From the NCBI GenBank assembly GCA_003149565.1, contig QCWH01000004.1:76321-140320 (forward strand): 64,000 nt of DNA, read 5' to 3'. This stretch comes from Marivita sp. XM-24bin2. Lineage in GTDB: Bacteria > Pseudomonadota > Alphaproteobacteria > Rhodobacterales > Rhodobacteraceae. Positions within the stretch are counted from its first letter, which is position 1. Each line of letters starts with the position of its first letter. The position numbers and the translations under genes are program-made. A model generated the notes under the pieces. It did not search any database and was not told the DNA's origin. It saw nothing but the letters and a program-made list of their open reading frames with translations. This document shows positions 41,469 to 49,584 of the stretch, one piece after another.

Positions 41469-42082
41469 CCCAGATCACCGACTTCCTGAACATCGGCGGC
41501 CCGGCGCTTTGGCTGATCGCCGGGCTGAGCGTGATCACGTTGGGCCTGATCCTATGGAAGCTGTGGCGCCTGTCGCTGATGGGCGCATGGCGGAAGGGCG
41601 CGACCGAAGCGGCCGTTGGACAGTGGCAGATTGGCCAATATGACAACGCGATTGCCAGTTTGCGCAATCGCACCGGCCTGCGCGCCCGCGTGGTCAGAGC
41701 GGCGATGCAAGCCTGCCGAACACTCTCCCCCGAAGATGCCCGCGACGAGACCTCCCGCGTCGCCCGAGGCGCGCTGATGGACGCGGGAAGCGGCCTTCGC
41801 GCGCTCGACCTTATTGCGACCATTGCCCCCCTCGTCGGCCTGCTCGGCACAGTTCTCGGCATGATCGAAGCGTTCCAAGCGCTGCAGGACAGCGGCGCTC
41901 GCGCCGACCCGTCGGCGCTGGCCGGCGGCATTTGGGAAGCCCTTCTGACAACCGCCGCCGGTATGGCCGTGGCGATCCCTGCGTCAATGGCGCTGAGCTG
42001 GTTCGACAGCATCAATGACCGCCTCGCGCATGACTTCGACGACCTCGCCACGCGCGTTCTGACCAAGGCGAAACAGGGCTGA
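41462..42082 (+). CDS. exbB: MotA/TolQ/ExbB proton channel protein
   Basis: ExbB/TolQ-type proton channel subunit of 206 residues with three membrane segments (about residues 16-36, 116-140 and 158-180). The family signature LDLIATIAPLVGLLGTVLGMIEAF is followed by GGIWEALLTTAAGMAVAIPASMA, the proton-path region. With the two ExbD-like proteins and TonB-like protein downstream it forms a private energiser for outer-membrane transport; location in the B12 operon suggests cobalamin receptors as clients. The start overlaps the binding-protein stop by 7 bases. Confidence 0.9.
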   Translation: MLTQITDFLNIGGPALWLIAGLSVITLGLILWKLWRLSLMGAWRKGATEAAVGQWQIGQYDNAIASLRNRTGLRARVVRAAMQACRTLSPEDARDETSRVARGALMDAGSGLRALDLIATIAPLVGLLGTVLGMIEAFQALQDSGARADPSALAGGIWEALLTTAAGMAVAIPASMALSWFDSINDRLAHDFDDLATRVLTKAKQG

Positions 42083-42083
42083 C

Positions 42084-42458
42084 ATGCTGAACCTCGCGCA
42101 TCAGACACGCCGTCGCAGCATCGGGCTCACCCCGATGATCGACGTCGTGTTCCTGCTCTTGGTATTCTTCATGCTCGCCGCCCGCTTTGGCGTCACCGAC
42201 GCAATCCCGGTCACGCTGTCGGGCGGAGCGGCACAAGCCTATGACGGCCCACCGCGCCTGATCACCGTCCTGCCCGACGCGCTGCGGGTGAATGGCATCG
42301 ACACGTCCGATCCCATTGCCAGCCTGACCCCGCTCATGGATACCGAGGCCGACATCATCCTCTTGCGCGCGCGCGACGGGGCCTCGGTCCAGCATCTATT
42401 GGATGTGATGAGCACCCTGCGGGCAGCGGGCTGGACCAATCTCGTGGTGCTGGAATGA
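42084..42458 (+). CDS. exbD: ExbD/TolR family protein, first copy
   Basis: ExbD/TolR-like protein of 124 residues. The single N-terminal membrane segment follows the diagnostic IGLTPMIDVVFLLLVFFMLAARF, with the proton-carrying aspartate in MIDVV. The periplasmic domain has the family's beta-alpha pattern. It begins 1 base after the exbB stop, and its stop overlaps the next exbD-like gene (ATGA). Confidence 0.9.
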   Translation: MLNLAHQTRRRSIGLTPMIDVVFLLLVFFMLAARFGVTDAIPVTLSGGAAQAYDGPPRLITVLPDALRVNGIDTSDPIASLTPLMDTEADIILLRARDGASVQHLLDVMSTLRAAGWTNLVVLE

Positions 42459-42844
42459 GACGCGCACCGCTCATAGCCCCGCGCCCAAGACGCGCCTCAC
42501 GCGAACCGGTTGTGCCGATGATCAACGTGGTGTTCCTGTTGCTGATCTTCTTCCTGATGACGGCGCAGATCGTGCCCCCGACCCCCTTTGACCTGACCTT
42601 GCCCAGCGCCAGCGGCGACGACGACACCGGTCAGACCGCGCTCTATATCAGCGCCGAGGGCGAGATCGCCTTCGAAACAGCACGCGGCGACGCCGCTCTG
42701 GCAAGGGCAACGGCCCTGCCTGACGACACTCCGTTGCGCCTCTACGCCGACGCGGGCCTGCCCGGTGCAACCTTGGCACAGGTGCTCAACCAGCTTGCCG
42801 CACTTGGCGCGACACGGGTCGAGATCGTGACGGAGGGCGGCTGA
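42455..42844 (+). CDS. exbD: ExbD/TolR family protein, second copy
   Basis: Second ExbD/TolR-like protein, 129 residues. Here the conserved position in PMINVVFLLLIFFLMTAQI is asparagine, where the first copy and the family have the essential aspartate (MIDVV). The proton-relay residue is therefore replaced, and this copy may be structural, forming a heterodimer with the first. The periplasmic domain is intact. It overlaps the first copy by ATGA, and its stop overlaps the tonB-like start by one base. Confidence 0.88.
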   Translation: MRRAPLIAPRPRRASREPVVPMINVVFLLLIFFLMTAQIVPPTPFDLTLPSASGDDDTGQTALYISAEGEIAFETARGDAALARATALPDDTPLRLYADAGLPGATLAQVLNQLAALGATRVEIVTEGG

Positions 42845-43821
42845 TGCGGATTGTCGAGTTCTCCGCCTTCGTTGCCCTGTCCGGCGCATTGCATGCCGCA
42901 ACGCTGGTCGTGGCGCCTTTGCCGGGCGGCACGGGAGGTGGCGGCGCAAACGGCGCATCCGAGGTCACGCTCCAGCGCGCAACACCAACTTTGGCGGCAC
43001 TGGTGCAAGAATGGGATCGCCCGCCCGAGGTAAGCGAAGCCCCTGCCTTGATCGAGCCCGACATGGCCACGGCCCCCATGCTGCCAGCGCAAGAGACACC
43101 TGTCCTGCAACGCAAGCAAACCGCGCCGCTGGCCACACCCAGCGCGGCCCCCGACAAGCCGCAGGCCGAAACACGTTTGCCAGCGCCGCCTGTGCCGCTT
43201 GCGCAGATGGACACACCTTCGCTGGCCACACCGCAAACGGCGGAGACCCTTACCCATCAAGGCGGGACAGCACGCGCTGTGTCGCGGCCAACGGCACCAC
43301 AACTCGCTCCTTTTGATGCCCCCTCTACCGCACTGCCCAAGCTCGACACCACACCCGCCGCGCGCGGGCTGGCCCCGACAGCCTCGATGCGTCCTGAACT
43401 GCGTCCGGACCGCCCCAAAGCGGCGCGCACCGCATCAAGCAGCGCTGCCCGCCCAGCCCAAAAGGCCAAGGGCAGCGGCGGGCAGTCAAAGGCCTCCCCA
43501 AAACCGAGTAAAGCGCCTGTGGCGGCAAGCCCCTCATCCGCGCAGCTCGCCCGGTTGGAACAGACATGGGGGGCGCAGATCAGTGCTGCCCTGCGCAGGG
43601 CCCACCGCCCACCACGCGGCGCGCAAGGCTCCGTGACGCTTGTTCTAGCGATAACACCCGCCGGACGTGTCACCGGAGCGTCACTGGCCCAGTCATCCGG
43701 CAATGCCCGCCTGGATCGCGCAGCCCTCGCCGCTGTCAAACGTGCGCGCTTTCCCCGTGCGCCGGAAGGCCTGAGCAAGTCCAGCTATCGCTTCAGCCAA
43801 CGCCTGACCGTCTCGCGGTAG
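42844..43821 (+). CDS. TonB family energy transducer
   Basis: TonB-like protein of 325 residues. It has an N-terminal hydrophobic anchor (FSAFVALSGALHAATLVVAPL), a very long Pro/Ala/Lys-rich spacer (residues about 40-235) to cross the periplasm, and a C-terminal TonB domain (WGAQISAALRRAHRPPRGAQGSVTLVLAITPAGRVTGASLAQSSGNARLDRAALAAVKRARFPRAPEGL). The last gene of the riboswitch-controlled operon, it would pass the proton-motive force to an outer-membrane B12 receptor encoded elsewhere. Two tandem perfect palindromes begin at its stop codon. Confidence 0.88.
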   Translation: MRIVEFSAFVALSGALHAATLVVAPLPGGTGGGGANGASEVTLQRATPTLAALVQEWDRPPEVSEAPALIEPDMATAPMLPAQETPVLQRKQTAPLATPSAAPDKPQAETRLPAPPVPLAQMDTPSLATPQTAETLTHQGGTARAVSRPTAPQLAPFDAPSTALPKLDTTPAARGLAPTASMRPELRPDRPKAARTASSSAARPAQKAKGSGGQSKASPKPSKAPVAASPSSAQLARLEQTWGAQISAALRRAHRPPRGAQGSVTLVLAITPAGRVTGASLAQSSGNARLDRAALAAVKRARFPRAPEGLSKSSYRFSQRLTVSR

Positions 43822-43862
43822 CGCTCCGTCGACGGAGCGCGGCGATGCGTCGACGCATCGCC
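43821..43862. repeat. Two tandem perfect palindromes centred on GTCGAC
   Basis: GCGCTCCGTCGACGGAGCGC (43821-43840) is followed directly by a 22-bp perfect palindrome (43841-43862) whose core is GATGCGTCGACGCATC. They lie between convergent tonB-like and apbC genes, starting in the TAG stop. No T-run follows; they may act as 3'-end barriers or belong to the palindrome family also seen at 45833, 49585 and 55869. Confidence 0.8.
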
Positions 43863-43867
43863 CCTGC

Positions 43868-44935
43868 TCAAGCCATGCCACCCTTGATCAAACCGTCTGC
43901 AAGCTTGGCATAGGCGTCGGCCATTGGGCCATCGCCCGCTGCCACCGGCACCCCGCCATCGCCTGCAAGCCGCGTGTCGAGGTCCAGCGGCAGTTGCGCC
44001 AACAAAGGCACGCCCCGTGCAGACGCTTCAGCCACGGTACCGCCCGACCCGAAGATGTGGCTTTGCCCGCCGCAATGCGGACAGGTGAAGACGGCCATGT
44101 TCTCGATCAGGCCAAGAACCGGGGTCTTCAGAGTGTCGAACATATCCAACGCCTTGCGCGCGTCCAGCAGCGCCACATCCTGCGGTGTCGATACCACAAT
44201 CGCACCTGACACCTGAGCCTTCTGGCAAAGTGTCATCGCGACATCGCCAGTGCCGGGCGGCAGGTCCACGATCAGCACGTCAAGCTCGCCCCATGCGACC
44301 TGGCTCAGCATCTGCTGCAACGCGCCCATGAGCATTGGACCCCGCCAGACCACGGCTTTTTCCTCAGGCAGCATCAGCCCAATGGACATGAAGGTCACCC
44401 CATGCGCGGTGAGCGGTACAATTGTCTTGCCATCCGGGCTCTCGGGTTTCTGCGACAGGCCCATCATGCGCGGCTGGCTGGGGCCGTAGATATCCGCATC
44501 CAGCAGACCGACCCGGCGGCCGGCCCGCGCCAGCGCCACGGCAAGGTTCGAAGACACCGTGGATTTGCCAACGCCGCCCTTGCCTGAGCCGATTGCGAGG
44601 ATCCGCGCCACTCCTGAAGGTTTCAACGACCCCGCGTGCGGCTTTGGATGCCCGCCGATCTTCAAACCGGTTGGTGGCTTGGCGGCTGGCCCGTGGGCGG
44701 TGAGAGCCACCGAGACGTCAGAGACCCCGGGGAGTTCCGCGACAACCGCTTCTGCTGCCTGCCTCACCGGCTCCATCAGACGGGCAATGTCGGGCGATGG
44801 CGCTTCGATGACGAAACGCACCTGTGTGCCATCAATCTGAATCGCGCGGACAAGATCGGCAGAGACCAGGTCTTTGCCATCGGGAATCGCCACACGACTC
44901 AAAGCGCTTCGAATCTGCTCCGGTGTTACAGACAT
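43868..44935 (-). CDS. apbC: Mrp/ApbC family iron-sulfur cluster carrier ATPase
   Basis: Mrp/NBP35-type P-loop ATPase of 355 residues. An N-terminal MIP18-like (DUF59) domain of about 90 residues precedes the deviant Walker A IGSGKGGVGKSTVSSNLAVAL. Other motifs are VGLLDADIYGPSQPRMMG, VDLPPGTGDVAMTL and the C-terminal MAVFTCPHCGG, whose CPHC cysteines bridge a 4Fe-4S cluster between subunits. It delivers iron-sulfur clusters to apoproteins. ATG 44935 is used; a TTG two codons earlier is not needed. It is convergent with the B12 operon. Confidence 0.93.
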   Translation of the reverse strand: MSVTPEQIRSALSRVAIPDGKDLVSADLVRAIQIDGTQVRFVIEAPSPDIARLMEPVRQAAEAVVAELPGVSDVSVALTAHGPAAKPPTGLKIGGHPKPHAGSLKPSGVARILAIGSGKGGVGKSTVSSNLAVALARAGRRVGLLDADIYGPSQPRMMGLSQKPESPDGKTIVPLTAHGVTFMSIGLMLPEEKAVVWRGPMLMGALQQMLSQVAWGELDVLIVDLPPGTGDVAMTLCQKAQVSGAIVVSTPQDVALLDARKALDMFDTLKTPVLGLIENMAVFTCPHCGGQSHIFGSGGTVAEASARGVPLLAQLPLDLDTRLAGDGGVPVAAGDGPMADAYAKLADGLIKGGMA

Positions 44936-45059
44936 GCTCAACCTTTCATCGACCTGTTTCTCAGATGGCAGGATGAACTGCGTGCTTCAAGAATATGCTG
45001 CGAAAATAGTCCCGTTAGCGCAAAACGCACAAATTTGAACCGTGCGGTCTATGCAATTG

Positions 45060-45070
45060 CTGCATAGCAG
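45060..45070. promoter_or_regulatory. CTGC-N3-GCAG site upstream of the DUF1127 gene
   Basis: CTGCATAGCAG matches the PhaR operator pattern found at the pha genes. It lies about 90 bases before the DUF1127 start and upstream of the candidate -35 box. One such site per window is expected by chance, so its role is uncertain. Confidence 0.3.
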
Positions 45071-45088
45071 CGTTGTAGCAAAAATCTA

Positions 45089-45116
45089 TTGTGCAACCGC
45101 AGCATTTGCCTATCTT
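45089..45116 (+). promoter_or_regulatory. Candidate promoter of the DUF1127-sRNA operon
   Basis: TTGTGC (45089-45094), 16 bases, then TATCTT (45111-45116) would start transcription about 40 bases before the DUF1127 ATG. In R. sphaeroides this operon uses RpoHI/RpoHII; no clear heat-shock consensus is seen here. Confidence 0.3.
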
Positions 45117-45161
45117 TGTCACAAGCGAACGGAAACACACAAATTCGAACAGAGCAGACAC

Positions 45162-45380
45162 ATGGCTTACGAAACAAACACTCTCGGCGCCGTCAGCAAC
45201 GGCATCATGGATCGGGTCAACGCCCTGATCGCCGATTACCGCGCCAAAGCGGCGCGCCGCAAGATCTACCGTGACACGCTGCGCGAACTCAGTGCGCTGT
45301 CGCATCGGGAATTGTGCGATCTTGGATTGAACCATTCCGAGATCAAGCGCGTTGCATATCAGGCAGCTTACGAAGGCTGA
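45162..45380 (+). CDS. ccaF1: DUF1127 small protein, CcaF1-like RNA-binding protein
   Basis: A 72-residue basic DUF1127 protein (MAYETNTLGAVSNGIMDRVNALIADY...). The family C-terminus is seen in TLRELSALSHRELCDLGLNHSEIKRVAYQAAYEG. In Rhodobacter sphaeroides the protein CcaF1, of nearly the same length, lies immediately before the four CcsR sRNAs, is cotranscribed with them, and affects their maturation as an RNA-binding protein. Here four CCUCCUCCC-loop double hairpins follow at 45425-45820 in the same order, which makes the assignment strong despite the short sequence. Expression in Rhodobacter is induced by stress through RpoH sigma factors. Confidence 0.85.
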   Translation: MAYETNTLGAVSNGIMDRVNALIADYRAKAARRKIYRDTLRELSALSHRELCDLGLNHSEIKRVAYQAAYEG

Positions 45381-45424
45381 TCGACATTCGGTGAGCAAGC
45401 GCCCCAACGGGCCCCTCATCACAC

Positions 45425-45505
45425 CGGCTCGGACGTCCTCTCCTCCTCCCTGGACGTTCCGGACTTGACGGTGGCGCCTCTCCTCCTCCCTGGGCGCCAC
45501 CGTCG
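45425..45505 (+). ncRNA. CcsR/cuckoo-type sRNA, unit 1
   Basis: Two hairpins with CCTCCTCCC loops: CGGACGTCC/GGACG (motif 45442-45450) and a perfect 11-bp stem GACGGTGGCGC/GCGCCACCGTC (45467-45477 with 45494-45504; motif 45482-45490). The two motifs are 40 bases apart. The loop is complementary to purine-rich ribosome-binding sequences. Confidence 0.85.
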
Positions 45506-45535
45506 CAGCGTTTCGGGCTTAACAGCCCACATCAG

Positions 45536-45611
45536 ATCGGCATCCTCTCCTCCTCCCTGGATGTCGTGATCTCGACGGTGGCACGTCTCCTCCTCCCTCG
45601 TGCCACCGTCA
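45536..45611 (+). ncRNA. CcsR/cuckoo-type sRNA, unit 2
   Basis: First hairpin GGCATCC/GGATGTC with CCTCCTCCC at 45549-45557; second has the perfect stem GACGGTGGCAC/GTGCCACCGTC (45574-45584 with 45600-45610) and motif 45589-45597. Spacing between loop motifs is again 40 bases, and 107 bases from unit 1. Confidence 0.85.
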
Positions 45612-45639
45612 CACTTTTCGGGCTTCGGCTCACACGATC

Positions 45640-45714
45640 TCGGTGTCCTCTCCTCCTCCCTGGACGCCGTGAACTCGACGGTGGCACCTCTCCTCCTCCC
45701 TGGTGCCACCGTCA
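45640..45714 (+). ncRNA. CcsR/cuckoo-type sRNA, unit 3
   Basis: First hairpin GGTGTCC/GGACGCC (45642-45648 with 45662-45668) with CCTCCTCCC at 45652-45660; second stem GACGGTGGCACC/GGTGCCACCGTC with motif 45692-45700. A 57-base block including the linker and first hairpin (45619-45675) is repeated exactly at unit 4. Confidence 0.85.
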
Positions 45715-45741
45715 CAGCTTACGGGCTTCGGCTCACACGAT

Positions 45742-45820
45742 CTCGGTGTCCTCTCCTCCTCCCTGGACGCCGTGAACTGGAAACGGTGGTGCCTCTCCTC
45801 CCTTGGCGCCACCGTTTTTT
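45742..45820 (+). ncRNA. CcsR/cuckoo-type sRNA, unit 4, with terminator
   Basis: First hairpin identical to unit 3 (motif 45755-45763). The second stem AAACGGTGG.../...CCACCGTTT carries a shortened loop CTCTCCTCCCTT (CCTCCC 45797-45802) and runs into a T-run, so it serves as intrinsic terminator of the whole operon. Confidence 0.85.
45782..45820 (+). terminator. Intrinsic terminator of the DUF1127-sRNA operon
   Basis: AACGGTGG pairs with CCACCGTT, followed by TTTTTT to 45820. It is also the 3' hairpin of sRNA unit 4. Confidence 0.9.
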
Positions 45821-45832
45821 TATTGTGCCGCG

Positions 45833-45899
45833 ACCGCGTTTCGAAACGCGGTGGGACGGGATTTCGAAATCCCGTGCGCAAGGTCCTTCCAAGGACCTT
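45833..45899. repeat. Three tandem palindromes (TTCGAA, TTCGAA, TTCCAA centres)
   Basis: ACCGCGTTTCGAAACGCGGT (45833-45852), ACGGGATTTCGAAATCCCGT (45856-45875) and AAGGTCCTTCCAAGGACCTT (45880-45899), each 20 bases, follow one another. GTGGGACGGG (45851-45860) can also pair with CCCGTCCCAC (45902-45911). They lie after the sRNA terminator and about 120 bases before valS. Confidence 0.85.
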
Positions 45900-46019
45900 T
45901 CCCCGTCCCACCATTTTCCCACCTGCCTTGGGTTTTCCTTTGCCCGCCCATTCGCTAGATGAGGCGAAATGGAATTCATGCGGCCCGTTCGGGGCGGCGA
46001 AACAGCGGGAACGAACCCC

Positions 46020-49000
46020 ATGGCGATGGAAAAGACATTCGACGCAAGCGACGCAGAGGCGCGGCTTTACAAGGCGTGGGAAGAAAGCGGTGCCTTCAAG
46101 GCGGGGGCCAACGCCTCCCGCGAGGACACGTTCTGCGTGATGATCCCACCGCCCAACGTGACCGGCTCATTGCATATGGGGCACGCGTTCAACAACACGT
46201 TGCAGGACATCCTTGTCCGCTGGCACCGGATGCGCGGCTTTGACACGCTGTGGCAACCGGGCACTGACCATGCGGGCATTGCCACGCAGATGGTGACCGA
46301 ACGCGAAATGGCCGCCAATGGAGAGCCGTCGCGCCGCGAGATGGGGCGCGAGGCATTTCTTGACCGCGTCTGGCAGCAGAAGGTCAAATCGCGCGGCACG
46401 ATCATCGGGCAGCTCAAGCGCCTTGGCGCATCGGCGGATTGGTCGCGCGAGGCGTTCACCATGGGCGGTGCGGCTGGCGACCCGGACAAGGGCAATGGGC
46501 CGAACTTCCACGACGCGGTGATCAAGGTCTTTGTTGATATGTACAACAAGGGTCTGATCTATCGCGGCAAGCGGTTGGTCAATTGGGACCCGCATTTTGA
46601 GACCGCGATTTCCGATCTCGAGGTCGAAAATATCGAAAACCCCGGCCATATGTGGCACTTCAAATACCCGCTCGCGGGCGGGGCGACCTATACCTATATC
46701 GAGAAGGACGAGGACGGGAATGTCGTGCTGGAGGAAGAGCGCGACTATATCTCCATCGCCACCACGCGGCCGGAAACCATGCTGGGCGACGGTGCCGTTG
46801 CGGTTCATCCATCAGATGAACGTTATGCGCCAATCGTTGGGAAACTCTGCGAGATTCCTGTTGGCCCGAAAGAGCATCGCCGCCTGATCCCGATCATCAC
46901 CGACGAATACCCCGATCCCACTTTCGGCTCTGGCGCGGTGAAAATCACCGGCGCGCATGACTTCAACGACTATGGGGTTGCCAAGCGCGGCGGCATCCCC
47001 TGCTACCGTCTGATGGACACCAAGGCGCACATGCGCGATGACGGTGCGTCCTATGCAGAAGCAGCAGAGATTGCCGGTGCTGTGGCGCGCGGTGAACGGA
47101 CGCTGACCGAGGCCGAGACCGACGCGCTGAACCTCGTTCCGGACCACCTGCGCGGGCTCGACCGGTTCGAGGCGCGCAAGGCGGTTGTGGAGGAAATCAC
47201 GTCCGAGGGGCTGGCTGTCATGGTCCCCGTGACCGACCCGCGTCTTGGCTCACCCAAAGCGCCGGTCGCCCCTGAAGAGGGCGGCGAAGCGCGCGAGGAT
47301 ACGCTGGTCCCGCTGGTCGAGGCCAAACCGATCATGCAGCCCTTTGGCGACCGTTCCAAAGTGGTGATCGAACCGATGCTGACCGACCAATGGTTCGTGG
47401 ATGCCGATAAGATCGTTGGCCCGGCCCTTGATGCCGTGCGCAATGGCGATGTGAAGATCGTGCCGGAGTCCGGCGAGCGGACCTATTACCACTGGCTTGA
47501 AAACATCGAACCGTGGTGCATTTCTCGCCAGCTTTGGTGGGGGCACCAGATCCCGGTGTGGTATGGGTTCGACCTTGCACGCGAAGGCTTCCGTGACGAT
47601 GAAGGCGACGGCGCGCTTGATCTGGTTGAAATGGGCCGGCTGCTTGATGCGCAAAGCCTGATGAAGGGCAATGAACGCCACCATTCCGCGGCCAGCTTTG
47701 AGGACGTGCAGACGCAGTTCGGCGACGTGCTGGGTGGCCTGCCTACGCCACTGAACCATGCACGGGTTGTCGAGGTCGAGAACCGCGAAGAGGCGGCTCA
47801 GCGTCTCGCGGCCAGCCTTGCAGAATATGAGGCCAACAATCAGGACCCGACCAAGCTGGTCTATCCGGTCTGGCGCGACCCCGACGTGCTGGACACCTGG
47901 TTCTCCTCCGGTCTCTGGCCGATCGGCACGCTGGGCTGGCCGGAGCAGACACCTGAGTTGCAGAAATACTTCCCGACCAGCGTTCTCGTTACCGGGCAGG
48001 ACATTCTGTTCTTCTGGGTCGCGCGGATGATGATGATGCAGCTCGCTGTTGTCGATCAGATCCCGTTCAAGGATGTCTACCTGCACGGGCTTGTCCGTGA
48101 CGCCAAAGGCAAGAAGATGTCCAAATCGCTGGGCAACGTCGTCGATCCGCTTGAGATCATTGACGAATACGGCGCTGATGCGCTGCGCTTCACCAATGCG
48201 GCGATGGCCTCTCTTGGTGGGGTCCTGAAGCTCGATATGCAACGGATCGCGGGCTATCGGAACTTCGGCACGAAGCTCTGGAACGCGACCCGTTTTGCCG
48301 AGATGAACGGCGTCTTCGAAGGTCGGATGCTGAACTCGGACATTCCCAAAGCGACCGCAACGGTGAACCAGTGGATTATTGGTGAAACGGCCCGCGTGCG
48401 CGGTGAGGTGGACGCAGCACTGGCCGCTTACCGGTTCGACGACGCGGCAGCGGCGCTGTATCGCTTTGTCTGGGGGAAGGTCTGCGACTGGTATGTGGAG
48501 TTCTCCAAGCCGCTGCTGCTGGATGACGGCCCGCAAACCGCAGAGACCAAGGAGACGATGGCCTGGGTCATCGATCAGTGCCTGATTCTGCTGCATCCGA
48601 TCATGCCCTTCATCACCGAAGAACTTTGGGCGGTGACAGGCGACCGGTCAAAGATGCTCGTCCATGCCGACTGGCCGACCTATGGCGACGACCTGATCGA
48701 CGCCGAGGCCGACCGCGAAATGAACTGGGTGATCGGTCTGATCGAAGGCATCCGCTCCGCGCGGCAGCAGATGCACGTGCCGGTGGGCCTCTACCTGCCG
48801 CTGGTGGTCAAGGATTTCGGCGAGGCGGCCAAGGCGGCATGGGAGCGCAACGAGGTGCTGATCAAACGTCTTGCGCGGATCGACGACCTGACCGTGGTCG
48901 ACGCCTTTCCCAAGGGCTGCGCCACCGTGCCGATGGAAGGTGCAACCTTTGGACTGCCACTGGCCGACATCATTGACGTGGCCGAGGAAAAGGCGCGTCT

Positions 49001-49184
49001 GGAGAAGTCACTTCAGAAGCTCGCCAAAGAAATCGGCGGGATGAAGGGGCGTTTGGGCAACCCGAAATTCGTCGAGTCCGCACCGGACGAGGTGGTCGAG
49101 GAAACCCGCGCCAACCTTGCCGCGCGCGAAGATGAAGCGGCCAAGCTGCAAGAGGCGATGGACCGCTTGGCCGAACTGGGGTGA
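46020..49184 (+). CDS. valS: Valyl-tRNA synthetase
   Basis: Class I valyl-tRNA synthetase of 1054 residues. HMGH (HIGH motif) in [17 protein letters not shown] near residue 52 and KMSKSLGN (KMSKS motif) near residue 695 form the ATP site. The CP1 editing domain between them contains [17 protein letters not shown]. There is an acidic insertion around residues 530-590, longer than in E. coli. The C-terminal coiled-coil arm ([26 protein letters not shown]) is present. Start is ATG 46020 ([10 protein letters not shown]); earlier in-frame ATGs at 45969 and 45978 would add unconserved residues. Confidence 0.96.
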   Translation: MAMEKTFDASDAEARLYKAWEESGAFKAGANASREDTFCVMIPPPNVTGSLHMGHAFNNTLQDILVRWHRMRGFDTLWQPGTDHAGIATQMVTEREMAANGEPSRREMGREAFLDRVWQQKVKSRGTIIGQLKRLGASADWSREAFTMGGAAGDPDKGNGPNFHDAVIKVFVDMYNKGLIYRGKRLVNWDPHFETAISDLEVENIENPGHMWHFKYPLAGGATYTYIEKDEDGNVVLEEERDYISIATTRPETMLGDGAVAVHPSDERYAPIVGKLCEIPVGPKEHRRLIPIITDEYPDPTFGSGAVKITGAHDFNDYGVAKRGGIPCYRLMDTKAHMRDDGASYAEAAEIAGAVARGERTLTEAETDALNLVPDHLRGLDRFEARKAVVEEITSEGLAVMVPVTDPRLGSPKAPVAPEEGGEAREDTLVPLVEAKPIMQPFGDRSKVVIEPMLTDQWFVDADKIVGPALDAVRNGDVKIVPESGERTYYHWLENIEPWCISRQLWWGHQIPVWYGFDLAREGFRDDEGDGALDLVEMGRLLDAQSLMKGNERHHSAASFEDVQTQFGDVLGGLPTPLNHARVVEVENREEAAQRLAASLAEYEANNQDPTKLVYPVWRDPDVLDTWFSSGLWPIGTLGWPEQTPELQKYFPTSVLVTGQDILFFWVARMMMMQLAVVDQIPFKDVYLHGLVRDAKGKKMSKSLGNVVDPLEIIDEYGADALRFTNAAMASLGGVLKLDMQRIAGYRNFGTKLWNATRFAEMNGVFEGRMLNSDIPKATATVNQWIIGETARVRGEVDAALAAYRFDDAAAALYRFVWGKVCDWYVEFSKPLLLDDGPQTAETKETMAWVIDQCLILLHPIMPFITEELWAVTGDRSKMLVHADWPTYGDDLIDAEADREMNWVIGLIEGIRSARQQMHVPVGLYLPLVVKDFGEAAKAAWERNEVLIKRLARIDDLTVVDAFPKGCATVPMEGATFGLPLADIIDVAEEKARLEKSLQKLAKEIGGMKGRLGNPKFVESAPDEVVEETRANLAAREDEAAKLQEAMDRLAELG

Positions 49185-49584
49185 TACGGTTGCGGTGCGG
49201 CATATCACGCACCGTTTCGCCCCCCCAAAGACGAAAAGGGTCGGACAGCGCGAAATGCCCTGCCCGACCCACGCCGGACGCCCGGTCGGGGTTAACCCCG
49301 CCGGGAGCGAACGATCATTTGGGATGCGAATGCTCCCTCTTCAAGTGGAAAGCGGCGCCGCCCCGAAGGTCTGACATTGCTTTTCGCTGTCGGGCATCGC
49401 CCGAACCCTGTGACCCTGCCAAAGGCCCTGTTGACCGGTCTTTCACGGGTGCCCCCTTCCGGGGAGTGAAAGCAATCGTCAGCTTTTTGTCGCGGTTTGG
49501 GAGTGACCCTGTCCGCTCGATGCGCATCGTGCGGGGGGTTTTGGCGATTGAGGGTTAAGGTTTCGGTAATGGAGCGCACGGTGA
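49185..49584. other. Gene-free stretch after valS with inverted repeats
   Basis: About 400 bases without a convincing gene. It contains a GGGTCGG/CCGACCC stem (49238-49244 with 49264-49270) and a GTTAAC-centred near-palindrome (49281-49305, one bulged T) in which CGGGGTTAACCCCG is perfect. They may end the valS message. The rest up to 49584 shows nothing recognisable. Confidence 0.5.

Noticed and set aside
45430..45805. Regular repeats suggestive of a CRISPR array
   Set aside because: Repeat units are two-hairpin RNAs with CCTCCTCCC loops, not a short identical repeat with unrelated spacers; no cas genes nearby.
45015..45914. Proline/arginine-rich frames across the sRNA array
   Set aside because: Their repeated residues simply translate the CCTCCTCCC motif and stems; they overlap on both strands and lack start signals.
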